A stretch of 64,000 nucleotides of DNA, from positions 186,001-250,000 of the forward strand of contig NZ_JAVAMB010000006.1 in NCBI RefSeq assembly GCF_030730925.1. The letters are read 5' to 3'. The notes beneath the pieces were generated by a model. It saw only the letters and a list, made by a program, of their open reading frames with translations, had not been told where the DNA came from and did no database searches. Shown here in pieces: positions 17,069 through 26,568 of the stretch. Made by a program: the position numbers and the translations under genes. Origin of the DNA: Flavobacterium sp. DG2-3 (GTDB taxonomy: Bacteria > Bacteroidota > Bacteroidia > Flavobacteriales > Flavobacteriaceae). How positions within the stretch are numbered: position 1 is the first letter of the stretch; the number at the start of each line of letters is the position of its first letter.

Positions 17069-19705
17069 TTATCGATTTAAATAAAGACGGCCTTGTTTGG
17101 GCGGTTTATTGTCTTTATTGAAATGCAGCACATAAAAATAAACTCCGTTGGGCGCGATACCTCCAGCGATACCGCTCTTTTCGTAATTTTTGCCATCCCA
17201 AGCTGGTTTATTATTATCTCCTTTATACATTCCATTTCCATATCTGTTATATATTTCTAGTGTATAATTTGGATATAAAAATTCAATATCTTTTATCACA
17301 AACGAATCATTTACACCGTCTCCGTTTGGCGAAAATCCGTCTGGAACAAAGAAATCATACTGCTCGACCTCGCAATCCTGCAGTGAAACTTTTACTTCTT
17401 TATAATTTTCTGAAAGACATCTTGTAGTTTCGTTTAAATCGTATCCGTAATAAATGGCATTATGAACCAATAATGTTGCTGATGGCAATAAATTCCCGTC
17501 TACCGCATCGTACCAGGCAACCGTTGAAGGAACGTTTGTTTTAGCAGACAGATCACTTATTCTCGGATTTGCCAATCCGCAAAAATCTGATGTTTCGGTC
17601 ATTTCTGGCGCTGGCGTATCATTGATAATTACCGAAATTTTTGCAGGTTCTGAGGTACAGCCCGCTGCAGAAGTTTCTCTAATGAAATAATCTTCTGTTT
17701 TTAAAACATAATCAGCAGCAAGTGGAGTTGTTGCTGTCGCCGAATTGTACCATTTGTATTGTATCCCTTTTGGTTCTAAATTAGCAATTACGGCTCCATC
17801 AACTTTACAAAACTGCTGATCGATGACGATTGGCGCAGGCGGAATTGGATTTATTAAAAAATCGTCTGTTACATTAATTAAATTGACATCACAATTGGTA
17901 ACTGTATTGGTTAAACTCAATAATGTAATTTTTGTCGAACCTGTATTTAAAAGCAATTCTGCAGGAATTACAAAATCTAACTTTCCATTTGTCACGGCTT
18001 TACTAACAACCTGAACTACTGAAGAATTACTTTCTGACAACATATACGAAATACTAGCGTCGGTTAAATTTCCTAAACCAGAAACTGCTACGGTAACAGG
18101 CGCGTTCAAACAGAAATCTTTAACCGCAGCTGTTACCGTTACCGCATTTGGCAACGGATTTATATTTAGATTCCCAGCAACATTAGCCGTGTTTGTACAC
18201 TGAGGCGCAGGATTTGTAATATTGGTTATACTATAAATGGTAATTACTGATAATCCGCTTCTTGCATTTAGGATTTCTGGAACTACGAAAGAAGCTTTTC
18301 CGCCAACCGACTGCATTTCTGCTGTTTCACCTAGAGCCAGATTGTCTCCATTTATATTATAAGAAATACGATAACGACCGTCAAGTAGCTGAGGCGCTGT
18401 AACTTGAATTGTTGCATCATCATTTTGACACACAGGAATCGCTGCCAATGTAGCATTATCTAAACGCGGTAACGGATAAATGGTTAAAATTGCCGAAAAC
18501 GGACTAAAGATATCTGCACATAATCCTTTGCTAGTTGTAGAAACTATGCGGGTAACAGTAATAGTATATTCCCCAACTTGTTTAAAATAAGACGATCGTA
18601 TTGGAAAATTAAATGTTCCATTTACAAAATTAGCTTTGGCAATTTCAGATCCTGATGCTCCTGGTCCACTAACAGTAAAACTAACATTATATTCTCCATT
18701 AGGAATAGGATCGAGTCCTTGCGTAATTTGTGCCGAATAAGTTGCTGTTGCAATTTCAGATTCGCAAATATCTTTACTAACCACAATTTTTGATCCCGTG
18801 AAATCAAGTCTTTTTTCAAGCAAAATTTTTACAGTAGCATCTTTGTTTTCGCATATATTGCTGTTAGGCTGAGCCAAAACGGTATATTTATAACTATATT
18901 CTCCTGGCCCATAATTATCAAACACTTCTTGAAGATTAATATTATGATCTGTTGGAGAAGTTAATCCTATACCTTCCCAAGTACCTCCTTTGTCCTCTTT
19001 TTCCAGCTGGTCAAACAAATCCAAATCGGTATATCCAGCCAAATCGGTAGTTCCGCATAATTCTAAATGTGAAGGTTCTCCTGCTTTTGGACCTCTCAAA
19101 ATGGTTACTTGTACATTAGTCGATTTTTCATCTGGAGAACATGCCAATACAGCTGGTACGGTGTAGATAAAGTGAAGCGTGGTTTTTTCGTCTATATTTT
19201 CAACATCTATTATCGCATTTACGGGTGCGCCCGTGTCGGTTGTCCACCAGCCATTTACGTGAGGAGGCATTACTTTACTGTCAAAAGCTGTAAAAAGATT
19301 AAACTTTTTGTCTTCGTTACAAATCGTTGCTTCAGAACCTACTCCAACGTATGCGCCAATTGTAATCGTGACTACAGCTTTATTATCTGTACAGCCAGAA
19401 GTTGCCGGAGCGGTGTATGTATAACGATAAGTTCCACCACCCAAAATATACTGCGCATTCAAAATACCCGTAGCTGGATTAAGCCCTTTCAAATTATTAT
19501 TATCTGTCCATGTCCCACCTGGAACTGGCGAACCTCCTAATAAAGAAAATAAATTTACCGCCTGATAAATCGGATTGGTAACATCGCAAATTAATTCGTT
19601 TACGTTGTCATCACCAGCACATTGTGCAGTTAGTTTTGAGGGAAATACAGTAAAAAAAATAAAAAACAATACAAAATGTAGGTAGCTAATGTAGTTTTTT
19701 GCCAT
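17069..19705 (-). CDS. Secreted surface protein with T9SS type-B sorting domain
   Basis: An 878-residue protein with a signal peptide (residues 1-27, ending LTA) and a long beta-rich region containing repeated Ig/PKD-like segments with paired cysteines. The C-terminal ~95 residues are a type-B (gliding-motility-associated) CTD: FVPDGFSPNGDGVNDSFVI, LEIYNRYGNGMY, WDGKNY, PNGVYFYVLHF, and the end GRLYLNR. The CTD directs export by the type IX system and surface attachment. The role of the repeat region (adhesin-like) is inferred. It leads the three-gene operon with PorP/SprF and the OmpA protein. A perfect minus-strand -7 box is at 19786-19793. Confidence 0.9.
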   Translation of the reverse strand: MAKNYISYLHFVLFFIFFTVFPSKLTAQCAGDDNVNELICDVTNPIYQAVNLFSLLGGSPVPGGTWTDNNNLKGLNPATGILNAQYILGGGTYRYTYTAPATSGCTDNKAVVTITIGAYVGVGSEATICNEDKKFNLFTAFDSKVMPPHVNGWWTTDTGAPVNAIIDVENIDEKTTLHFIYTVPAVLACSPDEKSTNVQVTILRGPKAGEPSHLELCGTTDLAGYTDLDLFDQLEKEDKGGTWEGIGLTSPTDHNINLQEVFDNYGPGEYSYKYTVLAQPNSNICENKDATVKILLEKRLDFTGSKIVVSKDICESEIATATYSAQITQGLDPIPNGEYNVSFTVSGPGASGSEIAKANFVNGTFNFPIRSSYFKQVGEYTITVTRIVSTTSKGLCADIFSPFSAILTIYPLPRLDNATLAAIPVCQNDDATIQVTAPQLLDGRYRISYNINGDNLALGETAEMQSVGGKASFVVPEILNARSGLSVITIYSITNITNPAPQCTNTANVAGNLNINPLPNAVTVTAAVKDFCLNAPVTVAVSGLGNLTDASISYMLSESNSSVVQVVSKAVTNGKLDFVIPAELLLNTGSTKITLLSLTNTVTNCDVNLINVTDDFLINPIPPAPIVIDQQFCKVDGAVIANLEPKGIQYKWYNSATATTPLAADYVLKTEDYFIRETSAAGCTSEPAKISVIINDTPAPEMTETSDFCGLANPRISDLSAKTNVPSTVAWYDAVDGNLLPSATLLVHNAIYYGYDLNETTRCLSENYKEVKVSLQDCEVEQYDFFVPDGFSPNGDGVNDSFVIKDIEFLYPNYTLEIYNRYGNGMYKGDNNKPAWDGKNYEKSGIAGGIAPNGVYFYVLHFNKDNKPPKQGRLYLNR

Positions 19706-19785
19706 AGATTAAATTTTTGCTAAACATAAGAAAATATTTAACTAAAAAACTAATTTTTAACAAACTTATTTTCACAAAAAGAACA

Positions 19786-19793
19786 CAAATCTA
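19786..19793 (-). promoter_or_regulatory. -7 box of the type-B CTD operon
   Basis: CAAATCTA on the + strand is TAGATTTG on the minus strand, a perfect TAnnTTTG 81 bp before the start at 19705. No -33 TTG was seen. Confidence 0.5.
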
Positions 19794-19854
19794 CATTACA
19801 GCATTATAAAACACGCTTTTACGATAAATTAAAAAAAATGCGATTAACTACTTT

Positions 19855-21186
19855 TTACAATTCATCTTCAAGCTTAAATCTAAATTTAATGACTAGACTA
19901 TTTCGCTCTACCTCCATATTAATCCAAATATCATCTTCTGATTTTAGGAGATTGTTTATTTGCTGTAAACTATATCTATAAGGCTGGGTACTATTAATGC
20001 TGACAATAACATCTCCTTTGCGCAAACCGCATTTCTCAGCTGCCGAATTCTTACGCACATTTACTATCTCGTAAACCGGTTTAAGAGCAAATTTATATTT
20101 AAAATTATTGTCGTTTTTATTTTTTTCCTGCAGCTCATCCATCGTCGAAGCAACCTGAACGGTTTCTAAATGCACCGTTTCCTGCACCCATTGCAATCCG
20201 TTATGCTGTACTGTAATTCCGCTTTTATTATAGGTAAATGGCTCTCCAAACTTGCTGTTTCTTTTTAAGTACAGTTTTTTTCCTTTATAATCCAAAACCA
20301 AGGTAAATCGTTTCAACACTTCACCTCCAACAGAACCAATACGTCCTGGAACCATCTTAACGTTTCGAACCGAAATAGAATCAGGAAAAGAGACAATTGG
20401 TTTTTTAAAATCAAATTCATCGATCGAAATTTTATCAATTTTTGCACGATGCCCTTCAATGTCGCCGCTAAATCCCTTTCCTAAAAAATCAGGAAAATTT
20501 TTATTTGGGAGTTTTATTTTATCGTTTTCAAAAATCCAGAAGGCATCACTATTTCCAATATCAATTAAAAGTTTTGCTGGAATCTCTTCATTATTAACTG
20601 TAGCGGTTGTCATAATATAAGGTTTTGCCCTTTCTACAGTTATCGGAACCATTTTAAACTTTTTATCTAGTTTTTCTTGAAACTTATCGCTCTTAGCATG
20701 AACTATGATTTTCTTTTTCTGATAATTCACTTCGACAAAATTATTTCGAAAGAATTTATGCCCAATAATTCCGTTGACGGGAATTCCGATATGAGACGAA
20801 AGGTTGAAACTTTGATCCAGAATAATAAAAACCATATGGTCATCAGATTTCAGACCATGTGTTTCTAAAATGTTTTTCGTCGATTTTAAGCCCTCGATCT
20901 CTTCTTCGCTTCCCAATCCGCGGAGTTTTATTTTGGCCACATTATTAAAGCTGACTTCCTGTTTTTCTTCCATACTAAACAGAATCGTTTCTTCTACACC
21001 AGAATCCAAAAGGAAGTTCAGCTCCACTCCATTTACTTTTATAGGAATAAAAACAAGGTTGTTAATCAATTTAAAAGGAATTGTAGCCCTAGTCGCATTG
21101 TTTTCCAATAAAAAATCGCCTTGTCCGAAAAGCAAAAAAGGTAAGAATAACCCAAAAAACAATACTTTATATTTTTTCATTGACAA
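19855..21186 (-). CDS. Retropepsin-like aspartic protease with PDZ domain
   Basis: A 443-residue secreted protein. The signal peptide ends near FGQ (residues 1-22). The first retropepsin-like lobe has the catalytic motif FLLDSG with Asp61. A second lobe has LLIDIGNSD with Asp209, where a DTG/DSG motif would be expected. A PDZ domain covers ~365-435 (AAEKCGLRKGDVIVSIN). This aspartyl-protease/PDZ layout is common in Bacteroidota and mostly uncharacterised. The altered second motif (D-I-G) may weaken catalysis. MSMKKYK offers two start codons 6 bp apart. The gene is divergent from the aminotransferase at 21304. Confidence 0.82.
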   Translation of the reverse strand: MSMKKYKVLFFGLFLPFLLFGQGDFLLENNATRATIPFKLINNLVFIPIKVNGVELNFLLDSGVEETILFSMEEKQEVSFNNVAKIKLRGLGSEEEIEGLKSTKNILETHGLKSDDHMVFIILDQSFNLSSHIGIPVNGIIGHKFFRNNFVEVNYQKKKIIVHAKSDKFQEKLDKKFKMVPITVERAKPYIMTTATVNNEEIPAKLLIDIGNSDAFWIFENDKIKLPNKNFPDFLGKGFSGDIEGHRAKIDKISIDEFDFKKPIVSFPDSISVRNVKMVPGRIGSVGGEVLKRFTLVLDYKGKKLYLKRNSKFGEPFTYNKSGITVQHNGLQWVQETVHLETVQVASTMDELQEKNKNDNNFKYKFALKPVYEIVNVRKNSAAEKCGLRKGDVIVSINSTQPYRYSLQQINNLLKSEDDIWINMEVERNSLVIKFRFKLEDEL

Positions 21187-21303
21187 TATTTTATTATAAA
21201 ATTAGTAAATATATTTATTATTGTTACATTTTTGGAAGTACCCGTATTGTTTACGTTAAATTCGAAAAAAAAATGCAAATTTGCACTTCAATAATTTATA
21301 CTC

Positions 21304-22500
21304 ATGCCGACAATTTCACACAAGGGAAGAAACATGCCCGAATCTCCGATACGCAAGCTGGCTCCTTTTGCTGATTTAGCAAAGAAAAAAGGACACAAGG
21401 TGTATCACTTAAACATTGGTCAACCGGATATCAAGACACCGGAAGTGGCCATCGAGGCGGTAAAAAGTATTGATTTGACTCTTATAGAATACAGTCCGTC
21501 TGCCGGATATGAAAGCTATAGAAAAAAATTAGCTCAATTTTACCAGCGCCAAAATGTAAACGTTAACACAGAAGACATCATTGTTACAACTGGTGGTTCT
21601 GAAGCCTTACTTTTTGCACTGGCCACAATTACAGATCCTGGAGACGAAATTATCATTCCAGAACCTTTTTATGCTAATTATCACGCGTTTGCTTCTTCTA
21701 CAAGTGCAACTGTAGTCCCTCTTGTTTCTACTATTGAAACGGCATTTGCTTTGCCAAGTATTGATGAAGTCGAAAAGCTAATAACTCCAAAAACAAAAGC
21801 CATTCTGATTTGCAATCCTGGAAATCCGACTGGATATTTATATTCTGAAGCCGAAATTAAACAGCTTGCCGGTTTAATTAAAAAACACGATTTATATTTA
21901 ATCGCCGATGAAGTATATCGTGAATTTTTGTACGATGGCGACGATGTACATTTTTCTGTAATGAATCTAGAAGATGTGCAGCAAAATGTAATCATGGTCG
22001 ATTCTGTTTCGAAACGTTACAGCATGTGCGGAGCAAGAATTGGCTGTTTGGTCACTAAAAACAAAGAAGTTTTGGCAACTGTTATGAAGTTTGCTCAAGC
22101 GCGTTTAAGTCCGCCAACTATTGAACAGATTGCTTGCGAAGCCGCAATTGACACGCCTCAGAGTTATTTTGACGAAGTTATTGGCGAATATAAAGAACGC
22201 CGCAACACTTTAATTGCCGAATTAAACAAGATTGACGGTGTTATTGTAACAAAACCAAAAGGTGCTTTTTATTGCATTGCAGAACTCCCGATAGAAGATT
22301 CAGATGCGTTTGCACAATGGCTTTTAGAAAGTTATAATTTAAATGGCGAAACAGTAATGATCGCTCCTGCCAAAGGTTTCTATTCTACACCTGGAATGGG
22401 GCTTAATCAGGTTCGTATAGCTTATGTTTTAAACAAAAAAGATTTGATTACGGCCGTAAATATTTTAAAGGAAGCTTTACAGGTTTACAACAACAGATAA
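21304..22500 (+). CDS. Class I/II pyridoxal-phosphate aminotransferase
   Basis: A 398-residue cytosolic fold-type I aminotransferase of the aspartate aminotransferase type. Visible landmarks are YHLNIGQPDIKTP near residue 35, SPSAGYESYRKKLA, NPGNPTGYLY (~172-181), ADEVYREF (~201-208), the PLP-binding Lys237 in SVSKRYSMCGARIG, and a substrate Arg in LNQVRIAYV near the C-terminus. The exact amino donor is not determined. The start MPTISHKG is preferred to the in-frame ATG 30 bp later because the N-terminal segment is typical of Bacteroidota homologues. A terminator lies at 22525-22562. Confidence 0.88.
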   Translation: MPTISHKGRNMPESPIRKLAPFADLAKKKGHKVYHLNIGQPDIKTPEVAIEAVKSIDLTLIEYSPSAGYESYRKKLAQFYQRQNVNVNTEDIIVTTGGSEALLFALATITDPGDEIIIPEPFYANYHAFASSTSATVVPLVSTIETAFALPSIDEVEKLITPKTKAILICNPGNPTGYLYSEAEIKQLAGLIKKHDLYLIADEVYREFLYDGDDVHFSVMNLEDVQQNVIMVDSVSKRYSMCGARIGCLVTKNKEVLATVMKFAQARLSPPTIEQIACEAAIDTPQSYFDEVIGEYKERRNTLIAELNKIDGVIVTKPKGAFYCIAELPIEDSDAFAQWLLESYNLNGETVMIAPAKGFYSTPGMGLNQVRIAYVLNKKDLITAVNILKEALQVYNNR

Positions 22501-22524
22501 TCAGTTCGTTATAATAAAATTTTC

Positions 22525-22562
22525 AAAAGACAATAGCCCTTTCGTTATTGTCTTTTGTGTTT
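22525..22562 (+). terminator. Terminator after the aminotransferase
   Basis: AAAAGACAATA at 22525-22535 pairs with TATTGTCTTTT at 22546-22556 and is followed by GTGTTTTT. Confidence 0.82.
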
Positions 22563-22703
22563 TTAAATCCACTTATTTAATTGTAAATTGAATTATAATC
22601 AAATTCGATCAATTAAATCCTAAAAACCATAGAAAAGGTTTCCCATTTATTAATTATCTTTACCGCCTTAAAAAAGGAATACACATACTAATAGTAGTTT
22701 TTA

Positions 22704-23375
22704 ATGATAAACAACGAAGAATTTTTAGACGAAATAGGAGACAATCACTTTAGCAGTAACGCAAAAAACCCTTTAAGAGAGGATGCTTTTGATATAACTG
22801 ACGAAGAAAAAATAGAAAAAATTAAAAAAGATGTCGAAAGCATTCTGCAAACTTTAGGAATGGATTTGACAGACGACAGCATTAAAGGAACTCCAAACCG
22901 AGTTGCTAAAATGTTTGTAAAAGAAATTTTTGGTGGTCTTAACCCAGCAAAACAGCCAAAAGCTTCTACTTTTGACAATAATTATAAATATGGCGAAATG
23001 CTTGTAGAGAAAAATATTACAGTTTATTCTACTTGCGAGCACCATTTACTGCCAATTATCGGTCGTGCTCACGTAGCGTATATCTCAAGCGGACGCGTTA
23101 TCGGTTTATCAAAAATGAATCGTATCGTGGAGTATTATGCAAAAAGACCTCAAGTACAAGAGCGCCTTACTATGCAGATTGTTCAAGAATTACAAAAAGC
23201 TTTAGGAACAGAAGATGTTGCCTGCGTTATCGATGCGAAACACCTTTGCGTAAACTCTCGCGGAATTAAAGATATCGAAAGCAGTACCGTAACTTCTGAA
23301 TTCGGAGGAAAATTCAAAGACGCACAAACGAAAAGAGAATTTCTTGACTACATAAAATTAGATACTCAATTTTAA
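22704..23375 (+). CDS. folE: GTP cyclohydrolase I
   Basis: A 223-residue enzyme converting GTP to 7,8-dihydroneopterin triphosphate, the first step of folate/pterin synthesis. The zinc and active-site residues are visible in STCEHHLLPIIGRAHVAY (Cys and His ligands) and KHLCVNSRGIKD (second Cys ligand). GLSKMNRIVEYYAKRPQVQE is the family signature. The acidic first ~40 residues are a variable extension. cysS follows after 72 bp on the same strand, possibly in one transcript. The near-consensus -7 box TATCTTTA lies about 40 bp upstream. Confidence 0.96.
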   Translation: MINNEEFLDEIGDNHFSSNAKNPLREDAFDITDEEKIEKIKKDVESILQTLGMDLTDDSIKGTPNRVAKMFVKEIFGGLNPAKQPKASTFDNNYKYGEMLVEKNITVYSTCEHHLLPIIGRAHVAYISSGRVIGLSKMNRIVEYYAKRPQVQERLTMQIVQELQKALGTEDVACVIDAKHLCVNSRGIKDIESSTVTSEFGGKFKDAQTKREFLDYIKLDTQF

Positions 23376-23447
23376 AATTTGATTAATCATTAAATAGATT
23401 AATGTTTTTTAAAATCAAAATTTAAACAAATTACAACAAGCAAAACT

Positions 23448-24929
23448 ATGCCTCTATATACAAGTCAGCCTTTAAAAATATACAATTCGCTTTCGGGTGA
23501 AAAAGAAGATTTCAAACCTATCCATGATGGAAACGTTGGAATGTATGTTTGTGGACCTACGGTATATAGCAATGTTCACTTAGGTAACGTGAGAACTTTT
23601 ATGTCTTTTGACGTAATCTTCAGATATTTTCTGCATTTGGATTATAAAGTTCGTTATGTTAGAAATATTACCGATGTTGGACATATCGTAGATGATGTGG
23701 ATGAAGGTGAAGATAAAATTGCTAAAAAAGCACGTTTGGAGCAATTGGAACCAATGGAAGTGGTACAGCGCTATACTGTAGATTTTCATAATATTCTAAA
23801 AGCGTTCAACTTTTTGCCTCCAAGTATCGAGCCTACAGCAACTGGACATATTATTGAGCAGATTGAAATTATCAAAAAAATTATCGATAAAGGCATTGCT
23901 TATGTTGCCAACGGATCTGTATATTTTGACGTTGTAAAATATAACGAAACCAATAATTACGGTATCTTAAGCGGTAGAAATATCGACGATATGCTGGCAA
24001 ATACTCGTGATCTTGACGGACAGTCTGACAAAAGAAATCCGCAGGATTTTGCACTTTGGAAAAAAGCTGAACCAGAACATATCATGAGATGGCCTTCTCC
24101 TTGGAGTGATGGTTTCCCTGGATGGCACTTAGAATGTACTGCAATGAGTACTAAATATCTTGGAAATCATTTTGATATTCACGGAGGCGGAATGGATTTA
24201 AAATTCCCTCACCACGAATGCGAAATCGCTCAAAATGAAGCTTGCACGGGTCAGGCTCCAGTAAATTACTGGATGCACGCTAATATGCTTACGCTAAACG
24301 GAAAGAAAATGGCAAAATCGACTGGAAATAATATTCTTCCAGGCGAAATTCTTAGTGGTGACAACACTATTCTAAGCAAACCCTTTTCTGCTTCGGTAAC
24401 TCGTTTTTTCATGCTTCAAGCACATTACAGAAGTATTTTAGATTTTTCTGATGATGCAATTGTTGCCGCTGAAAAAGGATACAAAAGATTAATGGAAGCA
24501 CTTGATGCTTTACCAAATCTTACTGCAGGAGCTTCTAGTTCTATAGATTTTGCTGCATGGAAACAGCTTTGCTATGATGCAATGAATGATGATTTCAACA
24601 CGCCAATTTTAATTGCGCAGTTGTTTGAAGCTGTTCGTTATATCAACTTATTGAAAGATGGCAAAGAAACTATTTCTGCCAATGATTTAGCTGATTTTCA
24701 AACAGCGGTAAAGGCTTTTGTATTTGATGTTTTAGGACTAAATGACGATAAAGCCGCTGATGCAGATAGCGATAAACTAGAAGGTGTAGTTAATATGCTT
24801 ATCGGAATGAGAAATCAAGCCAGAGCTGATAAAAATTTCGCTCTTTCTGACCAAATTCGCGATCAATTAATTGCTTTAGGAATTCAGCTGAAAGACGGAA
24901 AAGAAGGAACTACGTTTAGTATTCAGTAA
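23448..24929 (+). CDS. cysS: Cysteine--tRNA ligase
   Basis: A 493-residue class I aminoacyl-tRNA synthetase. The HIGH motif is HLGN at 44-47 in [11 protein letters not shown]. Cys35 (YVCGPTVY) and the later HLECTAMS and [10 protein letters not shown] segments supply the zinc ligands. The KMSKS motif is KMAKS at ~287-291. The C-terminal DALR-like helical region ends in [20 protein letters not shown]. The length is normal. An inverted repeat fills the space between this gene and yidD. Confidence 0.96.
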   Translation: MPLYTSQPLKIYNSLSGEKEDFKPIHDGNVGMYVCGPTVYSNVHLGNVRTFMSFDVIFRYFLHLDYKVRYVRNITDVGHIVDDVDEGEDKIAKKARLEQLEPMEVVQRYTVDFHNILKAFNFLPPSIEPTATGHIIEQIEIIKKIIDKGIAYVANGSVYFDVVKYNETNNYGILSGRNIDDMLANTRDLDGQSDKRNPQDFALWKKAEPEHIMRWPSPWSDGFPGWHLECTAMSTKYLGNHFDIHGGGMDLKFPHHECEIAQNEACTGQAPVNYWMHANMLTLNGKKMAKSTGNNILPGEILSGDNTILSKPFSASVTRFFMLQAHYRSILDFSDDAIVAAEKGYKRLMEALDALPNLTAGASSSIDFAAWKQLCYDAMNDDFNTPILIAQLFEAVRYINLLKDGKETISANDLADFQTAVKAFVFDVLGLNDDKAADADSDKLEGVVNMLIGMRNQARADKNFALSDQIRDQLIALGIQLKDGKEGTTFSIQ

Positions 24930-24937
24930 AAAAAGTA

Positions 24938-25074
24938 TTCAGTGTTCAGTTTTTTAGTGATCAGCTTTAAGCTAAAGATTAACGGACTAAAAGTAGACGA
25001 TGCTAAGAATTGATTATCTAAATGATTTATCATTTTATATTTTTTTACTGAACACTAAAAAACTGAACACTGAA
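24938..25074. repeat. 27-bp inverted repeat spanning the cysS-yidD gap
   Basis: The arm at 24938-24964 (TTCAGTGTTCAGTTTTTTAG...) and the arm at 25048-25074 are reverse complements at 26 of 27 positions, 83 bp apart. The left arm begins just after the cysS stop and the right arm ends 9 bp before the yidD ATG. The words GTGTTCAGT recur within each arm. Confidence 0.85.
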
Positions 25075-25083
25075 CACTAAATT

Positions 25084-25326
25084 ATGAAATTTCTAATATA
25101 CCCGTTTGTACTGCTGGTTCGTTTTTATCAAACTGCCATTTCTCCGTTTACACCTGCTTCCTGCAGATTTGAGCCGACATGTTCGACTTATATGATTCAG
25201 GCGCTGCAAATTCACGGATTATTTTATGGCGGATATTTAGGAATTAAACGCATCCTAAGCTGTCACCCTTGGGGAAGAACCGGTTACGATCCTGTGCCAG
25301 AAAAGAAATGCAACCACAAACATTAA
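25084..25326 (+). CDS. yidD: Membrane protein insertion efficiency factor YidD
   Basis: An 80-residue protein with the whole family signature: [19 protein letters not shown], then [13 protein letters not shown] and GYDPVP. The three conserved cysteines are present. YidD is a small peripheral membrane protein that assists YidC/Sec insertion. The basic, hydrophobic N-terminus ([17 protein letters not shown]) is the amphipathic membrane anchor. lgt follows after 62 bp, so two membrane-biogenesis genes are adjacent. Confidence 0.95.
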   Translation: MKFLIYPFVLLVRFYQTAISPFTPASCRFEPTCSTYMIQALQIHGLFYGGYLGIKRILSCHPWGRTGYDPVPEKKCNHKH

Positions 25327-25388
25327 CTTTTTAGAAAACGGAACTTTACATTAAATATTTATTTTTACAGATATAAAAACATTTATAC

Positions 25389-26321
25389 ATGACACACGCC
25401 TTAAATTTAGTTTGGAATCCTTCTGAGGGAATCAACTTAGGATTTTTTATGATTCGCTATTACAGCTTAATGTTTGTAATTGCTTTTGGTTTAGGATGGT
25501 TCTTAATGAAAAAGATTTTCGAAAGAGAAAACGAGTCGATTGAAAAACTAGATTCTCTATTCGTATGGACGGTTCTAGCAACTCTAATTGGAGCACGTTT
25601 AGGTCATGTTTTCTTTTACGATTGGGAATATTTCAGAAATCATTTATTAGAGATTTTCCTTCCTTTTAAATTCGAACCAGAATTCCAATTTACAGGTTTC
25701 CAAGGATTAGCAAGTCACGGAGCTGCCATTGCAATTATTATTGCCATGTATTATTACAGCAAAAGAATCTTAAAACGTTCATTATTATGGATTTTAGATC
25801 GTGTAGTAATTCCGGTTGCAAGCGGTGCTATTTTTGTACGTTTAGGGAATTTCTTTAATTCTGAAATTATTGGTCACGAGACTTCATCTGCATTCGGAAT
25901 TCGTTTCTTACACGACACTTTCAGTAAAGCCGAAGCGGTACAAAAAACTGGAATTGCAGATCCAAAACAAGCTTATAATGCAATAGCAACAGATCCAAAA
26001 TTTGCAACATTGCTAGCAGAAGTTCCATCAAGACATCCTACTCAATTGTATGAAGCAATCTGTTATGTTTTTGTTTTTGCTATCTTATTCTTTTTATATT
26101 GGAGAACAAATGCAAGACTTAAATCTGGTCTTTTATTCGGATTATTTTTAGTGCTTTTATTTGTTGTTCGTTTTATTGTAGAATTTGTAAAAGAAAGCCA
26201 GGGCGGTTTTGAAAACGAATTGGGCTTATTCTCAACAGGACAATGGTTAAGTATTCCATTTATTATTATTGGACTTTTCTTTATTATTAGAGCACAGAGA
26301 AATCCATTGGCAGAAGCATAG
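25389..26321 (+). CDS. lgt: Prolipoprotein diacylglyceryl transferase
   Basis: A 310-residue polytopic inner-membrane enzyme that transfers diacylglyceryl from phosphatidylglycerol to the lipobox cysteine. Family landmarks are present: GARLGHVFFYDW with the conserved Arg/His region, GLASHGAAIAI, and VRLGNFFNSEIIG (the Lgt signature). SRHPTQLYEA follows near residue 218. At least seven hydrophobic helices are visible. The sequence between FGIRFLHDTF and RHPTQ is about 40 residues long, as in other Bacteroidota. A terminator is at 26345-26382. Confidence 0.96.
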   Translation: MTHALNLVWNPSEGINLGFFMIRYYSLMFVIAFGLGWFLMKKIFERENESIEKLDSLFVWTVLATLIGARLGHVFFYDWEYFRNHLLEIFLPFKFEPEFQFTGFQGLASHGAAIAIIIAMYYYSKRILKRSLLWILDRVVIPVASGAIFVRLGNFFNSEIIGHETSSAFGIRFLHDTFSKAEAVQKTGIADPKQAYNAIATDPKFATLLAEVPSRHPTQLYEAICYVFVFAILFFLYWRTNARLKSGLLFGLFLVLLFVVRFIVEFVKESQGGFENELGLFSTGQWLSIPFIIIGLFFIIRAQRNPLAEA

Positions 26322-26344
26322 GTTATTTTAAAATAAAAAAAACG

Positions 26345-26382
26345 AATCCTAAATTCTAAAATAGAGTTTAGGATTTTTTTTA
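26345..26382 (+). terminator. Terminator after lgt
   Basis: AATCCTAAA at 26345-26353 pairs with TTTAGGATT at 26367-26375, with eight further T residues nearby. Confidence 0.82.
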
Positions 26383-26399
26383 TTATAAAGTATTTCATC

Positions 26400-26523
26400 G
26401 AACCTGAAAGGTTCAAATGTTTATAACGAATTTATCGTCCGGAATTATACGACCCCTTCGGGGTCGCATGCTACCTTAACAAACGATATCTATAAACATT
26501 TGAATCCTTCGGATTCTGATGTT
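26400..26523. repeat. REP-like three-hairpin element, copy 1
   Basis: Three hairpins in order: GAACC-TGAAA-GGTTC (26400-26414), CGACCCC-TTC-GGGGTCG (26450-26466) and GAATCC-TTC-GGATTC (26502-26516). The first and third are joined by a perfect 14-bp inverted repeat TTCAAATGTTTATA / TATAAACATTTGAA (26412-26425, 26491-26504), so the whole unit can fold as a multi-branched structure. No coding frame runs through it. Confidence 0.85.
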
Positions 26524-26568
26524 AAAAATAGAACTCAGGATTTTAAAAAATATACAAACACCTCAAAT

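Noticed and set aside
19109..19540. 143-codon frame on the + strand inside the type-B CTD gene
   Set aside because: Antisense to a clearly coding region. The protein has no recognisable motif and is rich in residues expected from reversed codons.
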